A DNA stretch of 64,000 bases from Lentzea terrae (GCF_003265345.1 NZ_QFWW01000004.1:217846-281845), one strand, 5' to 3'; shown: positions 8,002 to 17,888, counted from the first letter of the stretch. Numbers and translations: made by a program. The notes: a model not told the origin generated them from the letters alone.

Positions 8002-9699
8002 TCAGCAGTTCGGACGGCAGCGGCGCTGGGAGACCGCGTCCAGCAGCACGCCGCGGATGTCCTCCGGGTTCGGCGCCTGGTAGGCCTTGCCACCGGTCGC
8101 GGCGGCGATGGACCGCAGTGCGTCCATGTCGACCTCGTCGCCGAGGCCGACCATGATGATCGGCACCGGCTTGGCGGGGTCTGCTTCCCGCTTCAGGGTC
8201 TCGATCAACGCGGCCGTGTCGATCGACGAGACGTCGTCGTTGCGGCCGTCGGTCATCAGGACCACCGAGTTGACCTTCGACGGGTCGTAGCCGGACAGCA
8301 CGTGCCGGAACGCCGCCAGCGTCGTGTCGTTCAGCGCCGTGCCACCGCCGACGAGCCCTGGCAGCTGCGAAGCGCCCGCTTCGAGGCGCTTGCGGCGTGT
8401 GACGCCCTGCAACGGCTCGCCCAGCGGACCGATCGGCACGAGCTCGATCCAGTCGTTCGGCGGCTTCTTGTCGGTCGAGAACGCCCACAGGCCGATCTGC
8501 GTGGTGTCCGGCAGCATCCCGAGCGCGAACATGGACGCCTGGGTGGCGGCCTCGACGCGGGTCTTGCCGTTGCCGCTCTTCTCGATCATCGAGCCGGAGA
8601 CGTCGATGACGGTGAGCATCCGCATGTCGAGGCTGATGGCGCCCCACGTGCGCAGCAGCTCGGACACCTGGTCGGCGTTCGGGGTCTCGATCAGCTTGAC
8701 GTCGCCTGCCTGCACGCCCTCGACGTCGGTCGACCACTTGGCCGGCGCGGCGCCCTGGGCGGTGCGGAAGCCGGCCTCGCCGAAGCGCTTCGAGGTCTCC
8801 GCGGAGCGCAGCACCCGCTCGAACTGGGACGCGGCCTCGCCGATGCCCTCGGCCTCGTTCTGACGCGAGACCCGGACCAGCGGGAAGTCGAAGGAGAGCG
8901 TGCCCTCCTTGGGCGGGGCGCCCAGGACGGCGTTGTCCTTGACCGAGCGGTTGTTGGCCACGACGGACTGCTCGGTGGCGGCGAAGAGCGGTGCCTTTTC
9001 CGCGTCCGTGGTGACCTTGCCGAACGAGTCGCGCACCGACGGCACGGCGCTGCGACCCACGCGCAGCAGGGTGCCGACCAGTTCCGGTTTGGGTGTCCCG
9101 TCCGGGTTGCCCAGCAGGGTGCGGATCACGAACAGCGAGGCGAGGCCCTCCGAGGTCATCGTCGGGTCGCTCATCGAGATCTGGACCTTCGGGTCCACGA
9201 CCTTCGACCAGGAGACGGGCGAGACCGGGAAGCCGATCTTGGACATCGCCTGCTGCGAGCCGGCCATCACGAGCGGGCTGGACGCGAGCGACGGCTTGAT
9301 GTCGAGCTTCGGGGCCTCGGGTCCGGTCTCGGCGGCCTGCCGCTGGGCCTCCGCGGCCCACATCGACGAGTCGGGGATCCAGAGGGAGTGGGGGTTGATC
9401 TGCGCGGTCGGCAGCTCGTTGGCCACGTCGGCCGCGTTGCGCGACTCGACCTGGACCTGGACGCACCGGCCGTTCACGACCGGTTGGGACCGCTGGTAGT
9501 CCTGCGCCGCGGCGTTCACGACATCTAGCGCGGCGGGTGTGACGGCGACCTTCAACGGCAGTGCGCCGGAGCAGTCGGCGCCGCTGGTGACACGCAGTGC
9601 CACGACCGTGACGCCCGCCGCCGCAATCACTCCGAGCAGGGCGCCCACGGGCAGGGCGACCCGCCGGAACAATCCGGGGGACGTGTGACGTGCTGACAT
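8002..9699 (-). CDS. Membrane-anchored substrate-binding-like plus von Willebrand factor A domain protein
   Basis: 565 residues. A signal-anchor helix lies at about 13-37. Residues about 47-340 resemble a periplasmic extracellular solute-binding fold (LKVAVTPAALDVVNAAAQDY, SSPLVMAGS). Residues about 355-550 are a VWA domain with a complete MIDAS motif DxSxS (Asp366, Ser368, Ser370) plus the later metal-coordinating Thr (GGGTALND) and Asp (LMTDGRNDD). The protein ends CRPNC, a cysteine pair. VWA domains with MIDAS usually mediate metal-dependent protein contacts; the ligand here is unknown. Transcribed toward hpt and divergent from ftsH. The SBP-plus-VWA architecture recurs in actinobacteria but has no assigned function that I know of. 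Confidence 0.8.
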   Translation of the reverse strand: MSARHTSPGLFRRVALPVGALLGVIAAAGVTVVALRVTSGADCSGALPLKVAVTPAALDVVNAAAQDYQRSQPVVNGRCVQVQVESRNAADVANELPTAQINPHSLWIPDSSMWAAEAQRQAAETGPEAPKLDIKPSLASSPLVMAGSQQAMSKIGFPVSPVSWSKVVDPKVQISMSDPTMTSEGLASLFVIRTLLGNPDGTPKPELVGTLLRVGRSAVPSVRDSFGKVTTDAEKAPLFAATEQSVVANNRSVKDNAVLGAPPKEGTLSFDFPLVRVSRQNEAEGIGEAASQFERVLRSAETSKRFGEAGFRTAQGAAPAKWSTDVEGVQAGDVKLIETPNADQVSELLRTWGAISLDMRMLTVIDVSGSMIEKSGNGKTRVEAATQASMFALGMLPDTTQIGLWAFSTDKKPPNDWIELVPIGPLGEPLQGVTRRKRLEAGASQLPGLVGGGTALNDTTLAAFRHVLSGYDPSKVNSVVLMTDGRNDDVSSIDTAALIETLKREADPAKPVPIIMVGLGDEVDMDALRSIAAATGGKAYQAPNPEDIRGVLLDAVSQRRCRPNC

Positions 9700-10025
9700 A
9701 CAGTTACTGACCTTCGGTCACGTGTTCACTCTTTCGAGTGGCGGGGGAACACTCGGGGGATGCATGAGGATGACATAGACCCCCAAACGTAGTGAGACGG
9801 CGTGACCTGCGTCACTCATCCGGACGGCCGTATTTGTTCCGGATGAACCAAACTGCGTGAACGTGCGTGGCGGGGGTCACGCGAGGGAACCAGAGGTCGC
9901 TGCCGACCGTTGGTTGCTCAGTACCCGACCAGCGGGCGGTAGGCTGGTCGGACGCGGTATGTGGGTCTTCCACTGCCCGACGCGCAAGTCAGGGAGGGTC
10001 GAGGCCGCCCGCCGGCCGTAAGTGC
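9700..10025. other. Divergent promoter region of the VWA gene and ftsH with two inverted repeats
   Basis: 326 bp without a gene. It contains TCATCCGGA (9816-9824) repeated in inverse as TCCGGATGA (9838-9846), a smaller GTGAC-N4-GTCAC dyad at 9802-9815, and a 9-bp stem CCGACCAGC (9925-9933) / GCTGGTCGG (9943-9951) that would lie in the ftsH leader. The frame of ftsH is open back to 9867, but the upstream translation is cysteine- and arginine-rich and unlike FtsH, so I treat it as leader. No regulator can be assigned. Confidence 0.5.
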
Positions 10026-12218
10026 ATGGACCGCAAGCGCCTGCTTCGCAACCCGCTGCTGTGGATCGCTGCGGTGTTGCTGCTCTACTTCGTCTTCACC
10101 GTGCTCTTCGACGACTCGCGGGGATATCACCCCGTGAAGACCTCCCAAGCACTGCAACAGGTGCGGGACGGCAAGGTCAAGGAAGCCACGATCGAGGACA
10201 AGGAGCAGCGTCTCCGCCTCACCCTCACCGACGGCACCACCTTCGAGGGCAGCAACCGCCTCATCACGCAGTTCCCGGCCAGCGCGACGGACGAGATCTT
10301 CGACGTCCTCGACAAGGCCACCAACAAGCCGGTCGTCGAGACCAAGGTCAGCCAGGAGTCCATCCTGATGCAGATCTTGATCTACCTCGTGCCGCTCGGC
10401 CTGCTGTTGCTGCTGCTGATGTGGATGATGAACAACGCTCAGGGCGGCGGTAACCGCGTTCTGAACTTCGGCAAGTCCAAGGCCAAGCAGCTGTCCAAGG
10501 ACATGCCCAAGACGACGTTCGCCGACGTCGCCGGTGCCGAGGAGGCCGTCGAGGAGCTCGAGGAGATCAAGGACTTCCTCCAGAACCCCGGCCGTTACCA
10601 GGCGCTCGGCGCGAAGATCCCGAAGGGCGTGCTGCTGTACGGCCCGCCGGGAACCGGTAAGACGCTGCTCGCCAGGGCCGTCGCCGGTGAGGCCGGCGTG
10701 CCGTTCTACTCGATCTCCGGTTCGGACTTCGTCGAGATGTTCGTCGGTGTCGGTGCCTCACGTGTGCGCGACCTGTTCGAGCAGGCCAAGCAGAACGCGC
10801 CGTGCATCATCTTCGTCGACGAGATCGACGCGGTGGGTCGTCACCGCGGTGCCGGTCTCGGCGGTGGTCACGACGAGCGCGAGCAGACGCTGAACCAGCT
10901 GCTCGTCGAGATGGACGGCTTCGACTCGCGCGGCGGGATCATCCTGATCGCGGCGACGAACCGTCCCGACATCCTCGACCCCGCGCTGCTGCGCCCCGGC
11001 CGCTTCGACCGCCAGATCCCGGTGTCCGCACCGGACCTGAAGGGCCGCAAGCAGATCCTCCGGGTGCACTCGAAGGGCAAGCCGCTGGCCGCGGACGCCG
11101 ACCTCGACGGCCTCGCGAAGCGCACCGTCGGGTTCTCCGGCGCCGACCTCGCGAACGTCATCAACGAGGCAGCGCTGCTCACCGCGCGGCAGAACGGCCA
11201 CGTCATCACGGCCGGTGCGCTCGAGGAGTCCGTCGACCGCGTGATCGGCGGTCCGGCCCGCAAGAGCCGGATCATCTCCGAGAAGGAGAAGAAGATCACC
11301 GCGTACCACGAGGCAGGGCACGCCCTGGCCGCGTGGGCGATGCCGGACATCGACCCGGTCTACAAGGTCACGATCCTCGCCCGCGGCCGCACCGGTGGCC
11401 ACACCCTCTCGGTGCCGGAAGAGGACAAGGACCTGATGACCAGGTCCGAGATGATCGCGCGACTGGTGTTCGCACTGGGTGGTCGTTCGGCCGAGGAGCT
11501 CGTCTTCCACGAGCCCACGACCGGTGCGTCCAACGACATCGAGCAGGCGACCAAGATCGCCCGCGCGATGGTCACCGAGTACGGCATGAGCGCGCGGCTG
11601 GGTGCCGTCAAGTACGGCCAGGAGCAGGGTGAGCCGTTCCTCGGCCGCTCGGCGGGCCGGCAGGCGGACTACTCGCTCGAGGTCGCGCACGAGATCGACG
11701 AGGAGGTGCGCAAGCTCATCGAGGCGGCGCACACCGAGGCGTACGAGGTGCTCGTCACCTACCGCGACGTCCTCGACGACCTCACGCTCGAGCTGATCGA
11801 GAAGGAGACGCTGCACCAGAAGGAACTGGAGCGGATCTTCGCCCGCGTCGAGAAGCGGCCGCGCATCACCCAGTTCAACGACTTCGGTGACCGCACGCCG
11901 TCCGACATCCCGCCGATCAAGACCCCTGGCGAGCTCGCCAAGGAACGCGGCGAGCCGTGGCCGCCCGTCGTGGAGGACACCCTCGACGACGAGCCGGAGC
12001 CGCAGCAGGCGGAGCCCGCTGCTGCGGAGCCGACCGAGGAGCTGCCGTCGCCGAACGGTTCCAACGGCGTGCACCAGCCGGTCCAGCCGACCAACCAGGC
12101 AGGCCCGCCGAACTACGGCGCCCCGCCCGGATGGACCCCGGCGACCGTGCCCGGCGGCAAGCCGCAGAACGTCTGGGAGCCGAAGAAGCCGCAGTCGGAC
12201 CAGGACGAGCGGCAGTGA
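10026..12218 (+). CDS. ftsH: ATP-dependent zinc metalloprotease FtsH
   Basis: 730 residues from ATG 10026 ([13 protein letters not shown]). Two transmembrane helices (about 10-28 and 113-136) flank an extracytoplasmic domain. The AAA module has Walker A GPPGTGKT (206-213) and Walker B IIFVDEID (261-268); the protease zinc site is HEAGH (428-432). FtsH extracts and degrades membrane and short-lived cytosolic proteins. A proline-rich tail after about residue 640 is typical of actinobacteria. The stop overlaps the folE GTG start by four bases, so FtsH production is translationally tied to the folate genes. Confidence 0.96.
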   Translation: MDRKRLLRNPLLWIAAVLLLYFVFTVLFDDSRGYHPVKTSQALQQVRDGKVKEATIEDKEQRLRLTLTDGTTFEGSNRLITQFPASATDEIFDVLDKATNKPVVETKVSQESILMQILIYLVPLGLLLLLLMWMMNNAQGGGNRVLNFGKSKAKQLSKDMPKTTFADVAGAEEAVEELEEIKDFLQNPGRYQALGAKIPKGVLLYGPPGTGKTLLARAVAGEAGVPFYSISGSDFVEMFVGVGASRVRDLFEQAKQNAPCIIFVDEIDAVGRHRGAGLGGGHDEREQTLNQLLVEMDGFDSRGGIILIAATNRPDILDPALLRPGRFDRQIPVSAPDLKGRKQILRVHSKGKPLAADADLDGLAKRTVGFSGADLANVINEAALLTARQNGHVITAGALEESVDRVIGGPARKSRIISEKEKKITAYHEAGHALAAWAMPDIDPVYKVTILARGRTGGHTLSVPEEDKDLMTRSEMIARLVFALGGRSAEELVFHEPTTGASNDIEQATKIARAMVTEYGMSARLGAVKYGQEQGEPFLGRSAGRQADYSLEVAHEIDEEVRKLIEAAHTEAYEVLVTYRDVLDDLTLELIEKETLHQKELERIFARVEKRPRITQFNDFGDRTPSDIPPIKTPGELAKERGEPWPPVVEDTLDDEPEPQQAEPAAAEPTEELPSPNGSNGVHQPVQPTNQAGPPNYGAPPGWTPATVPGGKPQNVWEPKKPQSDQDERQ

Positions 12219-12862
12219 CAGAGCACCACCAGCTCGACGCAGACGCCGGTCTCACCCGCAACGGGGAGGCCGGCGTCTCCGCGCGGCGGGTCTTCGACCA
12301 GGCGCGGGCGGAGGCGGCGGTGCGCGAGCTGTTGATCGCGTGCGGTGAGGATCCGGAGCGGGAAGGCCTGCGCGAGACACCCGCTCGGGTGGCGCGGGCT
12401 TACCGGGAGTTGTTCGCGGGCCTCTACACGGACGCGGACAGCGTGCTCGCGAAGACGTTCGACGAGAGCCACGAGGAGCTCGTCCTCGTCACCGACATCC
12501 CGATGTTCAGCTTCTGCGAGCACCACCTGCTGCCGTTCCACGGCGTGGCGCACGTCGGGTACATCCCGAACGAGGCCGGCCGCGTGACGGGGCTGTCGAA
12601 GCTCGCGCGGCTCGTCGACCTCTACTCGAAGCGGCCGCAGGTGCAGGAACGTCTCACGTCGCAGGTCGCCGACGCGTTGGTGCGCAGGCTCGAGCCGCGC
12701 GGCGTGATCGTCGTGATCGAGGCCGAGCACCTGTGCATGGGCATGCGCGGTGTGCGCAAGCCTGGTTCCCGCACGACCACCTCCGCGGTGCGCGGGTTGC
12801 TGCGCACGTCCGCCTCGTCGCGGGCGGAGGCGATCGAGCTGATCAGGGGCCGGTTGCGGTGA
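12215..12862 (+). CDS. folE: GTP cyclohydrolase I
   Basis: 215 residues from GTG 12215, overlapping the ftsH stop as GTGA. It converts GTP to dihydroneopterin triphosphate, the first step of folate synthesis. Zinc ligands are visible: Cys101 and His104 in [11 protein letters not shown] and Cys174 in EHLCMGMRG, the classic FolE1 pattern. The N-terminal 25 residues are variable. First of four consecutive folate genes, each overlapping the next by 4-8 bases. Confidence 0.96.
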   Translation: MTEHHQLDADAGLTRNGEAGVSARRVFDQARAEAAVRELLIACGEDPEREGLRETPARVARAYRELFAGLYTDADSVLAKTFDESHEELVLVTDIPMFSFCEHHLLPFHGVAHVGYIPNEAGRVTGLSKLARLVDLYSKRPQVQERLTSQVADALVRRLEPRGVIVVIEAEHLCMGMRGVRKPGSRTTTSAVRGLLRTSASSRAEAIELIRGRLR

Positions 12863-13680
12863 GCCGTTTGCCGAAGCCCGGTCGGTGTGTGGTGATGGGC
12901 GTGCTGAACGTGACGCCCGACTCGTTCTCCGACGGCGGCCGGTACCTGGACCGGCAGGACGCGATCACGCACGGCGTCGAGATGCACAAGCGCGGCGCCG
13001 ACCTGATCGACGTCGGCGGCGAGTCCACCAGGCCAGGGGCGCAACGGGTCGAGCCCGCCGAGGAGATCTCGCGGGTGGTGCCGGTGATCCGCTCGTTGGT
13101 CGCGGAGGGCGTGCCGGTCTCCGTGGACACGATGCGGGCTTCGGTGGCGTCCGCGGCGTTGGAGGCGGGCGCGTCGATCGTGAACGACGTCTCCGGTGGC
13201 CTCGCGGACCCGGAGATGGCTCGGGTGGTCGCTGCTGCTGGTGTGCCGTACGTGCTGATGCACTGGCGCGGCCACAGCACGGAGATGGACTCGTTGGCGC
13301 AGTACGACGATGTCGTTTCGGATGTGCGCGACGAGTTGCTGCAGCGCGTCGAGGCGGCGATGGCGGCCGGTGTCGCGGAGTCGTCGATCGTGCTCGACCC
13401 CGGGCTGGGGTTCGCGAAGCTCGGCGACCACAACTGGGAGTTGTTGCAGCGCCTGGACGAGCTGGTCGAGCTGGGCTTCCCGGTGCTGGTGGGGGCGTCG
13501 CGCAAACGCTTCCTCGGCACGTTGCTCGGCGAGCGTCCACCGGACGGCAGGGAGGACGCGACCGCGGCGGTGTCCGCTTTGGCCGCGTTCAACGGAGCGT
13601 GGGGTGTGCGGGTGCACGACGTCGACCGGACCTTGGACGCAGTCGCCGTCGCCGGTGCGTGGAGGCGGGGACATGGCTGA
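12859..13680 (+). CDS. folP: Dihydropteroate synthase
   Basis: 273 residues from GTG 12859, overlapping folE by four bases. It condenses p-aminobenzoate with 6-hydroxymethyl-dihydropterin pyrophosphate and is the sulfonamide target. Family motifs are [11 protein letters not shown] near the N-terminus, [27 protein letters not shown] and the C-terminal GASRKRF. The upstream open frame (from 12733) lies inside folE and is rejected as start. Its 3' end overlaps folB by eight bases. Confidence 0.96.
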   Translation: MSRLPKPGRCVVMGVLNVTPDSFSDGGRYLDRQDAITHGVEMHKRGADLIDVGGESTRPGAQRVEPAEEISRVVPVIRSLVAEGVPVSVDTMRASVASAALEAGASIVNDVSGGLADPEMARVVAAAGVPYVLMHWRGHSTEMDSLAQYDDVVSDVRDELLQRVEAAMAAGVAESSIVLDPGLGFAKLGDHNWELLQRLDELVELGFPVLVGASRKRFLGTLLGERPPDGREDATAAVSALAAFNGAWGVRVHDVDRTLDAVAVAGAWRRGHG

Positions 13681-14062
13681 CCGGATCGCGTTGACGGGGC
13701 TGCGGGTGCGCGGCAACCACGGCGTCTTCGAGCACGAGAAGCGCGACGGCCAGGAGTTCGTCGTGGACATCACGCTCTGGCTGGATCTCTCGTCCGCGTC
13801 ACGGAGCGATGACTTGAAGGAGACCTATCACTACGGCGAGCTCGCCGAGATGGCCGCCGCGATCATCGGTGGCGAACCGTGCGATCTCATCGAGACGGTG
13901 GCAGGCCGCATCGCCGACGCCGCGATGACCGACACGCGGCTGCACGCGGTCGAGGTGACCGTCCACAAGCCGTCCGCGCCGATCCCGCTGACGTTCGACG
14001 ACGTGTCGGTGACGATCCGCCGCTCGCGCCGGTTGGCGGCGCCGCTCAAAGAGGCGAAATGA
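13673..14062 (+). CDS. folB: Dihydroneopterin aldolase
   Basis: 129 residues from ATG 13673 ([20 protein letters not shown]). It cleaves dihydroneopterin to hydroxymethyl-dihydropterin and glycolaldehyde. The Gly-Val/Phe loop [15 protein letters not shown] and the C-terminal [19 protein letters not shown] strand, with its conserved lysine before the proline, match FolB. Starts inside the folP coding region and overlaps folK by four bases (ATGA). Confidence 0.95.
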   Translation: MADRIALTGLRVRGNHGVFEHEKRDGQEFVVDITLWLDLSSASRSDDLKETYHYGELAEMAAAIIGGEPCDLIETVAGRIADAAMTDTRLHAVEVTVHKPSAPIPLTFDDVSVTIRRSRRLAAPLKEAK

Positions 14063-14553
14063 CCCGCGCGGTGCTCTCGATCGGTTCGAATTTGGGCGAC
14101 CGGTTCGCGTTCCTGCAGTCCGTGGTGGACGGGCTTTCCCCTTACGTGGTGGCGGTTTCGCCCGTCTACGAAACGGCCGCCTGGGGCGTGGAGGACCAGC
14201 CTGACTTCCTGAACGCCGTGGTGATCGTTTCCGCTGACGGTGTCGACGAATGGGGCTGGCTGCGGCGCGGTCAGGAGCTGGAGAACGCCGCCGGGCGCGT
14301 GCGGGAGAAGCGCTGGGGGCCGCGCACGTTGGACGTGGACGTGGTTTCGGTGGACGGGGTGACCTCGGACCACCCGGAGCTGCTGCTGCCGCATCCTGGG
14401 GCGTTTGAGCGCGCAACCGTCGTGATCCCGTGGCTCGATGTCGAACCGGACGCGGTGTTGCCGGGCCACGGCCCCGTTTCCGCGTTGCCGATCTCCGCTG
14501 AGGGCGTGCGGCGACGTGGCGATCTCGTGCTTTCGGGTTGGATGGACTCGTGA
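14059..14553 (+). CDS. folK: 2-amino-4-hydroxy-6-hydroxymethyldihydropteridine diphosphokinase
   Basis: 164 residues from ATG 14059. It pyrophosphorylates hydroxymethyl-dihydropterin for FolP. Diagnostic segments are [32 protein letters not shown] and the signature [13 protein letters not shown]. The overlap with folB (ATGA) and with the next gene (GTGA) shows that the four folate enzymes are translated as a coupled set. Confidence 0.96.
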   Translation: MTRAVLSIGSNLGDRFAFLQSVVDGLSPYVVAVSPVYETAAWGVEDQPDFLNAVVIVSADGVDEWGWLRRGQELENAAGRVREKRWGPRTLDVDVVSVDGVTSDHPELLLPHPGAFERATVVIPWLDVEPDAVLPGHGPVSALPISAEGVRRRGDLVLSGWMDS

Positions 14554-15002
14554 AGTTCACCCGTCCGCGTGACCTGGCCACGGTCGCGATCATCGCCGGG
14601 CTGCTGACCCACCTGCTGCTGCGACTCGCGTACGACTCGTTGCCACCGCTGCCACAGCTGGCCGGTTCGACGCTTCTGGTGATCGCCGTCGTGGAAGTCG
14701 TGCTCGCGTTCTCCTTGCGGGCCAGGATCCAGCACCGGCCGGGCGCGAAGCCCGTGCAGCCGCTCACCGCGGCCCGTGCCGTTGCGCTGGCGAAGGCTTC
14801 GTCGGTTTTGGGCGCGTTGATGTTCGGTGCCTGGACCGGGTTGCTGATCTACACGATCCCGGTGCGGGACGAGTTCGCCGCCGCCGGGAACGACCTGTTC
14901 GCGGCCGTTGTCGGGATGATTTCGGCGGCCGGTCTGACGGCGGCCGCGCTCTGGCTGGAGCACTGCTGCAAGACGCCGACGGAGACGCCGGGGAAGGATT
15001 AG
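14550..15002 (+). CDS. DUF3180 four-helix membrane protein
   Basis: 150 residues from GTG 14550, overlapping the folK stop by four bases. Four hydrophobic segments (about 10-26, 38-56, 84-106 and 114-135) predict a small integral membrane protein. DUF3180 proteins follow folK in many actinobacteria and have no known function; the conserved coupling with folate genes suggests a linked role, possibly transport or membrane association, but the sequence shows no catalytic or ligand motif. ATG 14538 is possible but would overlap folK by 16 bases. Confidence 0.8.
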   Translation: MKFTRPRDLATVAIIAGLLTHLLLRLAYDSLPPLPQLAGSTLLVIAVVEVVLAFSLRARIQHRPGAKPVQPLTAARAVALAKASSVLGALMFGAWTGLLIYTIPVRDEFAAAGNDLFAAVVGMISAAGLTAAALWLEHCCKTPTETPGKD

Positions 15003-15052
15003 ATACCCGGCCGTAGGTCTCAGTCACATAACTTGGCGGTACCGTAGGGCGC

Positions 15053-16570
15053 ATGACCGGGCGAGGCGCGTCGATCGACGACGAGCAGGAAGATCACGGT
15101 CGTGGCTCCGGGCGATTGCTGTTGGTAGCGGCATTGGCGCTCGCCCTGGTGGCCGCGGCGGTGCTCGTTGCGAGCGACAGCGCCCGCATGCTGCGCCTGG
15201 CCGTGGTGGCCGCGCTGTGGGCGGCACTGGTGGGCGCCTTCCTCGCCGCGCGGTACCGCAGACAGGTCACCGAGCGCGACGAAGAGGTGGCCGACCTCCA
15301 GTCCGTCTACGAGCTGGAGCTCGAGCGGGAGGTCGCGGCCCGCCGCGAGTACGAGCTCGAGATCGAGTCCGAGACCCGCAAGCGGATCGAGGAGGAGTCG
15401 CGCGCGGACATCGAGGCCCTGCGCGCCGACCTGCACGCGTTGCGCGACAACCTCCAGGCGTTGCTGGGCGGCGACGTCCTCGTCGAACGCGTGGCCCTGC
15501 GCGCCGAGTCGACCCGCCTGCGCTCCCTCGCCTCCGATGCCGCGCGCCTGGCCTCGTTGCCCGAGAACCGCGTCATCAACGCCAAGCCCGCGATCACGGC
15601 TTCGGTCTCCTCCTCGATGGAGAAGCCGTCCGAACGCACCGAACTGATCGAGCGCGTGGCCCACGAGGCCAAGGTGCAGCCACCGCGCCGTGAGCAGGCC
15701 CGCCCCGAACCCGCGCGCCCGGAGCCGACCAGGACCTCGCCCCGCCCGCAGCCGGCCGTGGTGCGCCGCGAGCCGGTGAAGGCCGCGAAGCAGGAGCCGG
15801 CTCGCCCGCAGCGCCCGGCTGCCGGCGGCGTGGCGGCCCGGCTGGGCGGAACCCCTCCTCAGGTGGCGCAGCCCCAGACCGTGAAGGCGCCACCCGCCAA
15901 ACCTCAGCCCGCGCAGGCGCAGGCGCACCGAACCGAACGCGTGCCCCGGCCGCAGCCCCAGATCCGCACAGAGGCGCTGTCCCGCCCGGCAGAGCAACCG
16001 AAGGCCCCCACCGCGGTCGCCAAGGCCGTCGAGACCCCCAAGCCGACGCCTCGATCCCGCGTGGCCGAGCGCACCGAAATGATCAACCCGAAGGCCCTGG
16101 CCGCCGAGACGCGATCCCAAGCCGGCGGCGGTCGCCGCCGCGCCGACGACCGCGCGGCCGACCAGGACAGCGGCTCGTGGGAAACCTTGAAACCGTCGAG
16201 CGGCGGCTCCAGCTCGTCTTCGTCCTCGTCTTCGTCCGGCGGCCGTCGTCGAGCCGAGGACACGCCTTCCCGCCCGCCAGAGGACTCCCTGGTCTCGCTC
16301 CCACCGTCCGGCCGCAGGTCCGCCGACCAGTCCTCGGCCAGGCTGCCAGTCGTGCCCACGGGCCGCCGCGCCGCCGCAGACGACGCCCCGGTCTCCGGCC
16401 GTCGCGTGGCCGAGGACTCGTCGACGCGCCTGCCAGCGGTCTCCACGGGCCGCCGTGCCGCGCCAGAAGACCCGTCGGGTGCGCACGCGGACGGCAAGTC
16501 CGTGAGCGAGCTGCTGGCGTCTCTCGGCGGTGGCGATGCGCCTCGTCGTCGGCGTCGGCGCGACGACTAG
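15053..16570 (+). CDS. DUF6779-type membrane protein with coiled coil and low-complexity tail
   Basis: 505 residues. Two transmembrane helices (about 22-40 and 46-66) are followed by a strongly charged coiled coil (about 75-140, rich in Glu/Arg heptads such as RDEEVADLQSVYELELEREV). The remainder is a Pro/Arg/Ser/Ala-rich tail with near-repeats of GRRAA and a serine run near residue 385. The N-terminal half resembles DUF6779. The topology suggests a small membrane anchor holding a cytoplasmic scaffold. Same strand as the folate operon after a 50-bp gap, so read-through is possible. No enzymatic motif is visible; function unknown. Confidence 0.72.
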   Translation: MTGRGASIDDEQEDHGRGSGRLLLVAALALALVAAAVLVASDSARMLRLAVVAALWAALVGAFLAARYRRQVTERDEEVADLQSVYELELEREVAARREYELEIESETRKRIEEESRADIEALRADLHALRDNLQALLGGDVLVERVALRAESTRLRSLASDAARLASLPENRVINAKPAITASVSSSMEKPSERTELIERVAHEAKVQPPRREQARPEPARPEPTRTSPRPQPAVVRREPVKAAKQEPARPQRPAAGGVAARLGGTPPQVAQPQTVKAPPAKPQPAQAQAHRTERVPRPQPQIRTEALSRPAEQPKAPTAVAKAVETPKPTPRSRVAERTEMINPKALAAETRSQAGGGRRRADDRAADQDSGSWETLKPSSGGSSSSSSSSSSGGRRRAEDTPSRPPEDSLVSLPPSGRRSADQSSARLPVVPTGRRAAADDAPVSGRRVAEDSSTRLPAVSTGRRAAPEDPSGAHADGKSVSELLASLGGGDAPRRRRRRDD

Positions 16571-16630
16571 CCAGACGTCGGCGCGCCTGTGGTCTTCGCG
16601 CCACCGTTGGGCCGCGCCGAGGGCTCTGTT

Positions 16631-16748
16631 GGGGTGTGTGACGGCAGGCCAGATGTCGAGGTGCCTGCCTGTGGTCTTCACGGTTGTCGGGCTGTGCGGG
16701 AGATCCGTTGGGTGTGTGACGGCAGGCCGGAATCGGGGTGCCTGCCTG
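16631..16748. repeat. Two tandem copies of a hairpin-forming unit, period about 78 bp
   Basis: The segment GTGTGTGACGGCAGGCC occurs at about 16634-16650 and again at 16712-16728, each followed by GCCTGCCTGT. Each copy forms a stem GGCAGGC/GCCTGCC (16643-16649 with 16663-16669; 16721-16727 with 16740-16746). The pair lies in the 219-bp gap between two convergent genes, where a transcription terminator is expected, but there is no T run. The duplicated arrangement is unusual for a terminator. Confidence 0.6.
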
Positions 16749-16789
16749 TCGGGCTGCGCCGAAGCACCCGTCGAGTGCGCGGCGACCAG

Positions 16790-17875
16790 TTACTTGTCGA
16801 TGTCCCCGACGATCACGGCGAACGAGCTCAGCACGGCCGGCAGGTCGTCGACCTTGGTACCGGGCAGCAGCGCCGAAAGCGCCTGAACGTTGTTGAACGA
16901 CGGCGTGCGCAGCTTGAGCCGCCACGGCGTCTTCTCGCCGCGCGACGACAGGTGCACGCCCGACGTCCCGAGCGGCGCCTCAACGCGCGTGTAGACCGAG
17001 CCTTCTGGTGCCTTGATGGCCTTGGGCAGCCGAAGGTTCACCGGCCCCGACGGCAGCTGGTCGAGGCATTGCCTCGCCAACGCGACAGACAGCCGCGCCT
17101 CGTCCAGAAGGTTCCGCACGCGCGCGGCGGCGTCACCCTCGGTCCGTACGACCGGAGCAAAGTCCAACGACCTGTACGCGGGCAACGGGTCGTCGCGCCG
17201 CAGATCGAAGTCCACCCCGCTGGCGCGCCCGATCGGCCCGGTCACCCCGTACGCCAGCGCATCGGCGTGCGGCAGGACGCCCAGGCCTTCCAGCGCAGCG
17301 AAATCGATCGAAAGCCCGTCGACGTCCACAGTGGACAAGAACGCCGCGACCCTGGACGTCCAGCCTGCCGGGACGTCCTCGCGCAGGCCGCCGATCCGGT
17401 TGAACATGAAGTGGATCCGGCCGCCGGAAGCCTCCTCCATCAGCGCCTGCACGCCCTCGCGGTACTGCGCGGCCGCACCGCACAACGGGGTCAGGAACAC
17501 CATGTGCGCCATCAGGCGGTTCAGCTCGCACAGCAGGGCGCGCAGCCACTGGGCGCGGGCCGGGACGTCCATGCCCGTCATGCGTTCGACGGCCAGCGCG
17601 ACGGCCAGCTCGTTGCAGAAGGCGGACAGCCAGTCGTGGCGGTTGGCGAGCGTCAGGACCTGGCGGTAGTCGCGCACCTCGAACAGCTTCTCGGCGCCGC
17701 GGTGCAGGTGGCCGACGAGCGGTTCGGCCGCGGTGATCACCAGGTCTGGCGTGACGGTCAGGCGCAGGCGGTAGGCGCCGTGGGCGGACGGGTGCAGTGG
17801 GCCCAGGTCGATCACCCGGTCCACGCCCAGGTACTGGGCACCAGCGCCCACGCCGACGGTGATCTGCTCGCTCAC
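16790..17875 (-). CDS. Stand-alone NuoD-like (complex I 49-kDa subunit family) protein
   Basis: 361 residues from GTG 17875, shorter than the usual roughly 400-440-residue NuoD. Family segments are clear: LGPLHPSAHGAYRLRL (quinone-site His32 equivalent), HLHRGAEKLFE (Arg59), FCNELAVALAVERM, RAQWLRALLCELNRL and TRVEAPLGTSGVHL. The tyrosine that contacts quinone in complex I (in the LDY motif) is replaced by Trp82 here. No other nuo gene is nearby. It is the last gene of a leftward operon with a MidA-type methyltransferase. It might be an alternative complex I subunit, or a hydrogenase-fold protein in another complex. Similar isolated nuoD2 genes are annotated in Streptomyces, from memory. Confidence 0.85.
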   Translation of the reverse strand: MSEQITVGVGAGAQYLGVDRVIDLGPLHPSAHGAYRLRLTVTPDLVITAAEPLVGHLHRGAEKLFEVRDYRQVLTLANRHDWLSAFCNELAVALAVERMTGMDVPARAQWLRALLCELNRLMAHMVFLTPLCGAAAQYREGVQALMEEASGGRIHFMFNRIGGLREDVPAGWTSRVAAFLSTVDVDGLSIDFAALEGLGVLPHADALAYGVTGPIGRASGVDFDLRRDDPLPAYRSLDFAPVVRTEGDAAARVRNLLDEARLSVALARQCLDQLPSGPVNLRLPKAIKAPEGSVYTRVEAPLGTSGVHLSSRGEKTPWRLKLRTPSFNNVQALSALLPGTKVDDLPAVLSSFAVIVGDIDK

Positions 17876-17888
17876 GCCGGCAATCGTG

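Noticed and set aside
9867-10025. 53-codon N-terminal extension of ftsH
   Set aside because: The translation is cysteine- and arginine-rich and unlike FtsH; the standard start MDRKRLLRN at 10026 fits the family.
16571-16789. CRISPR-like repeats
   Set aside because: Only two copies with a 78-bp period and each copy folds on itself; no spacers and no cas gene.
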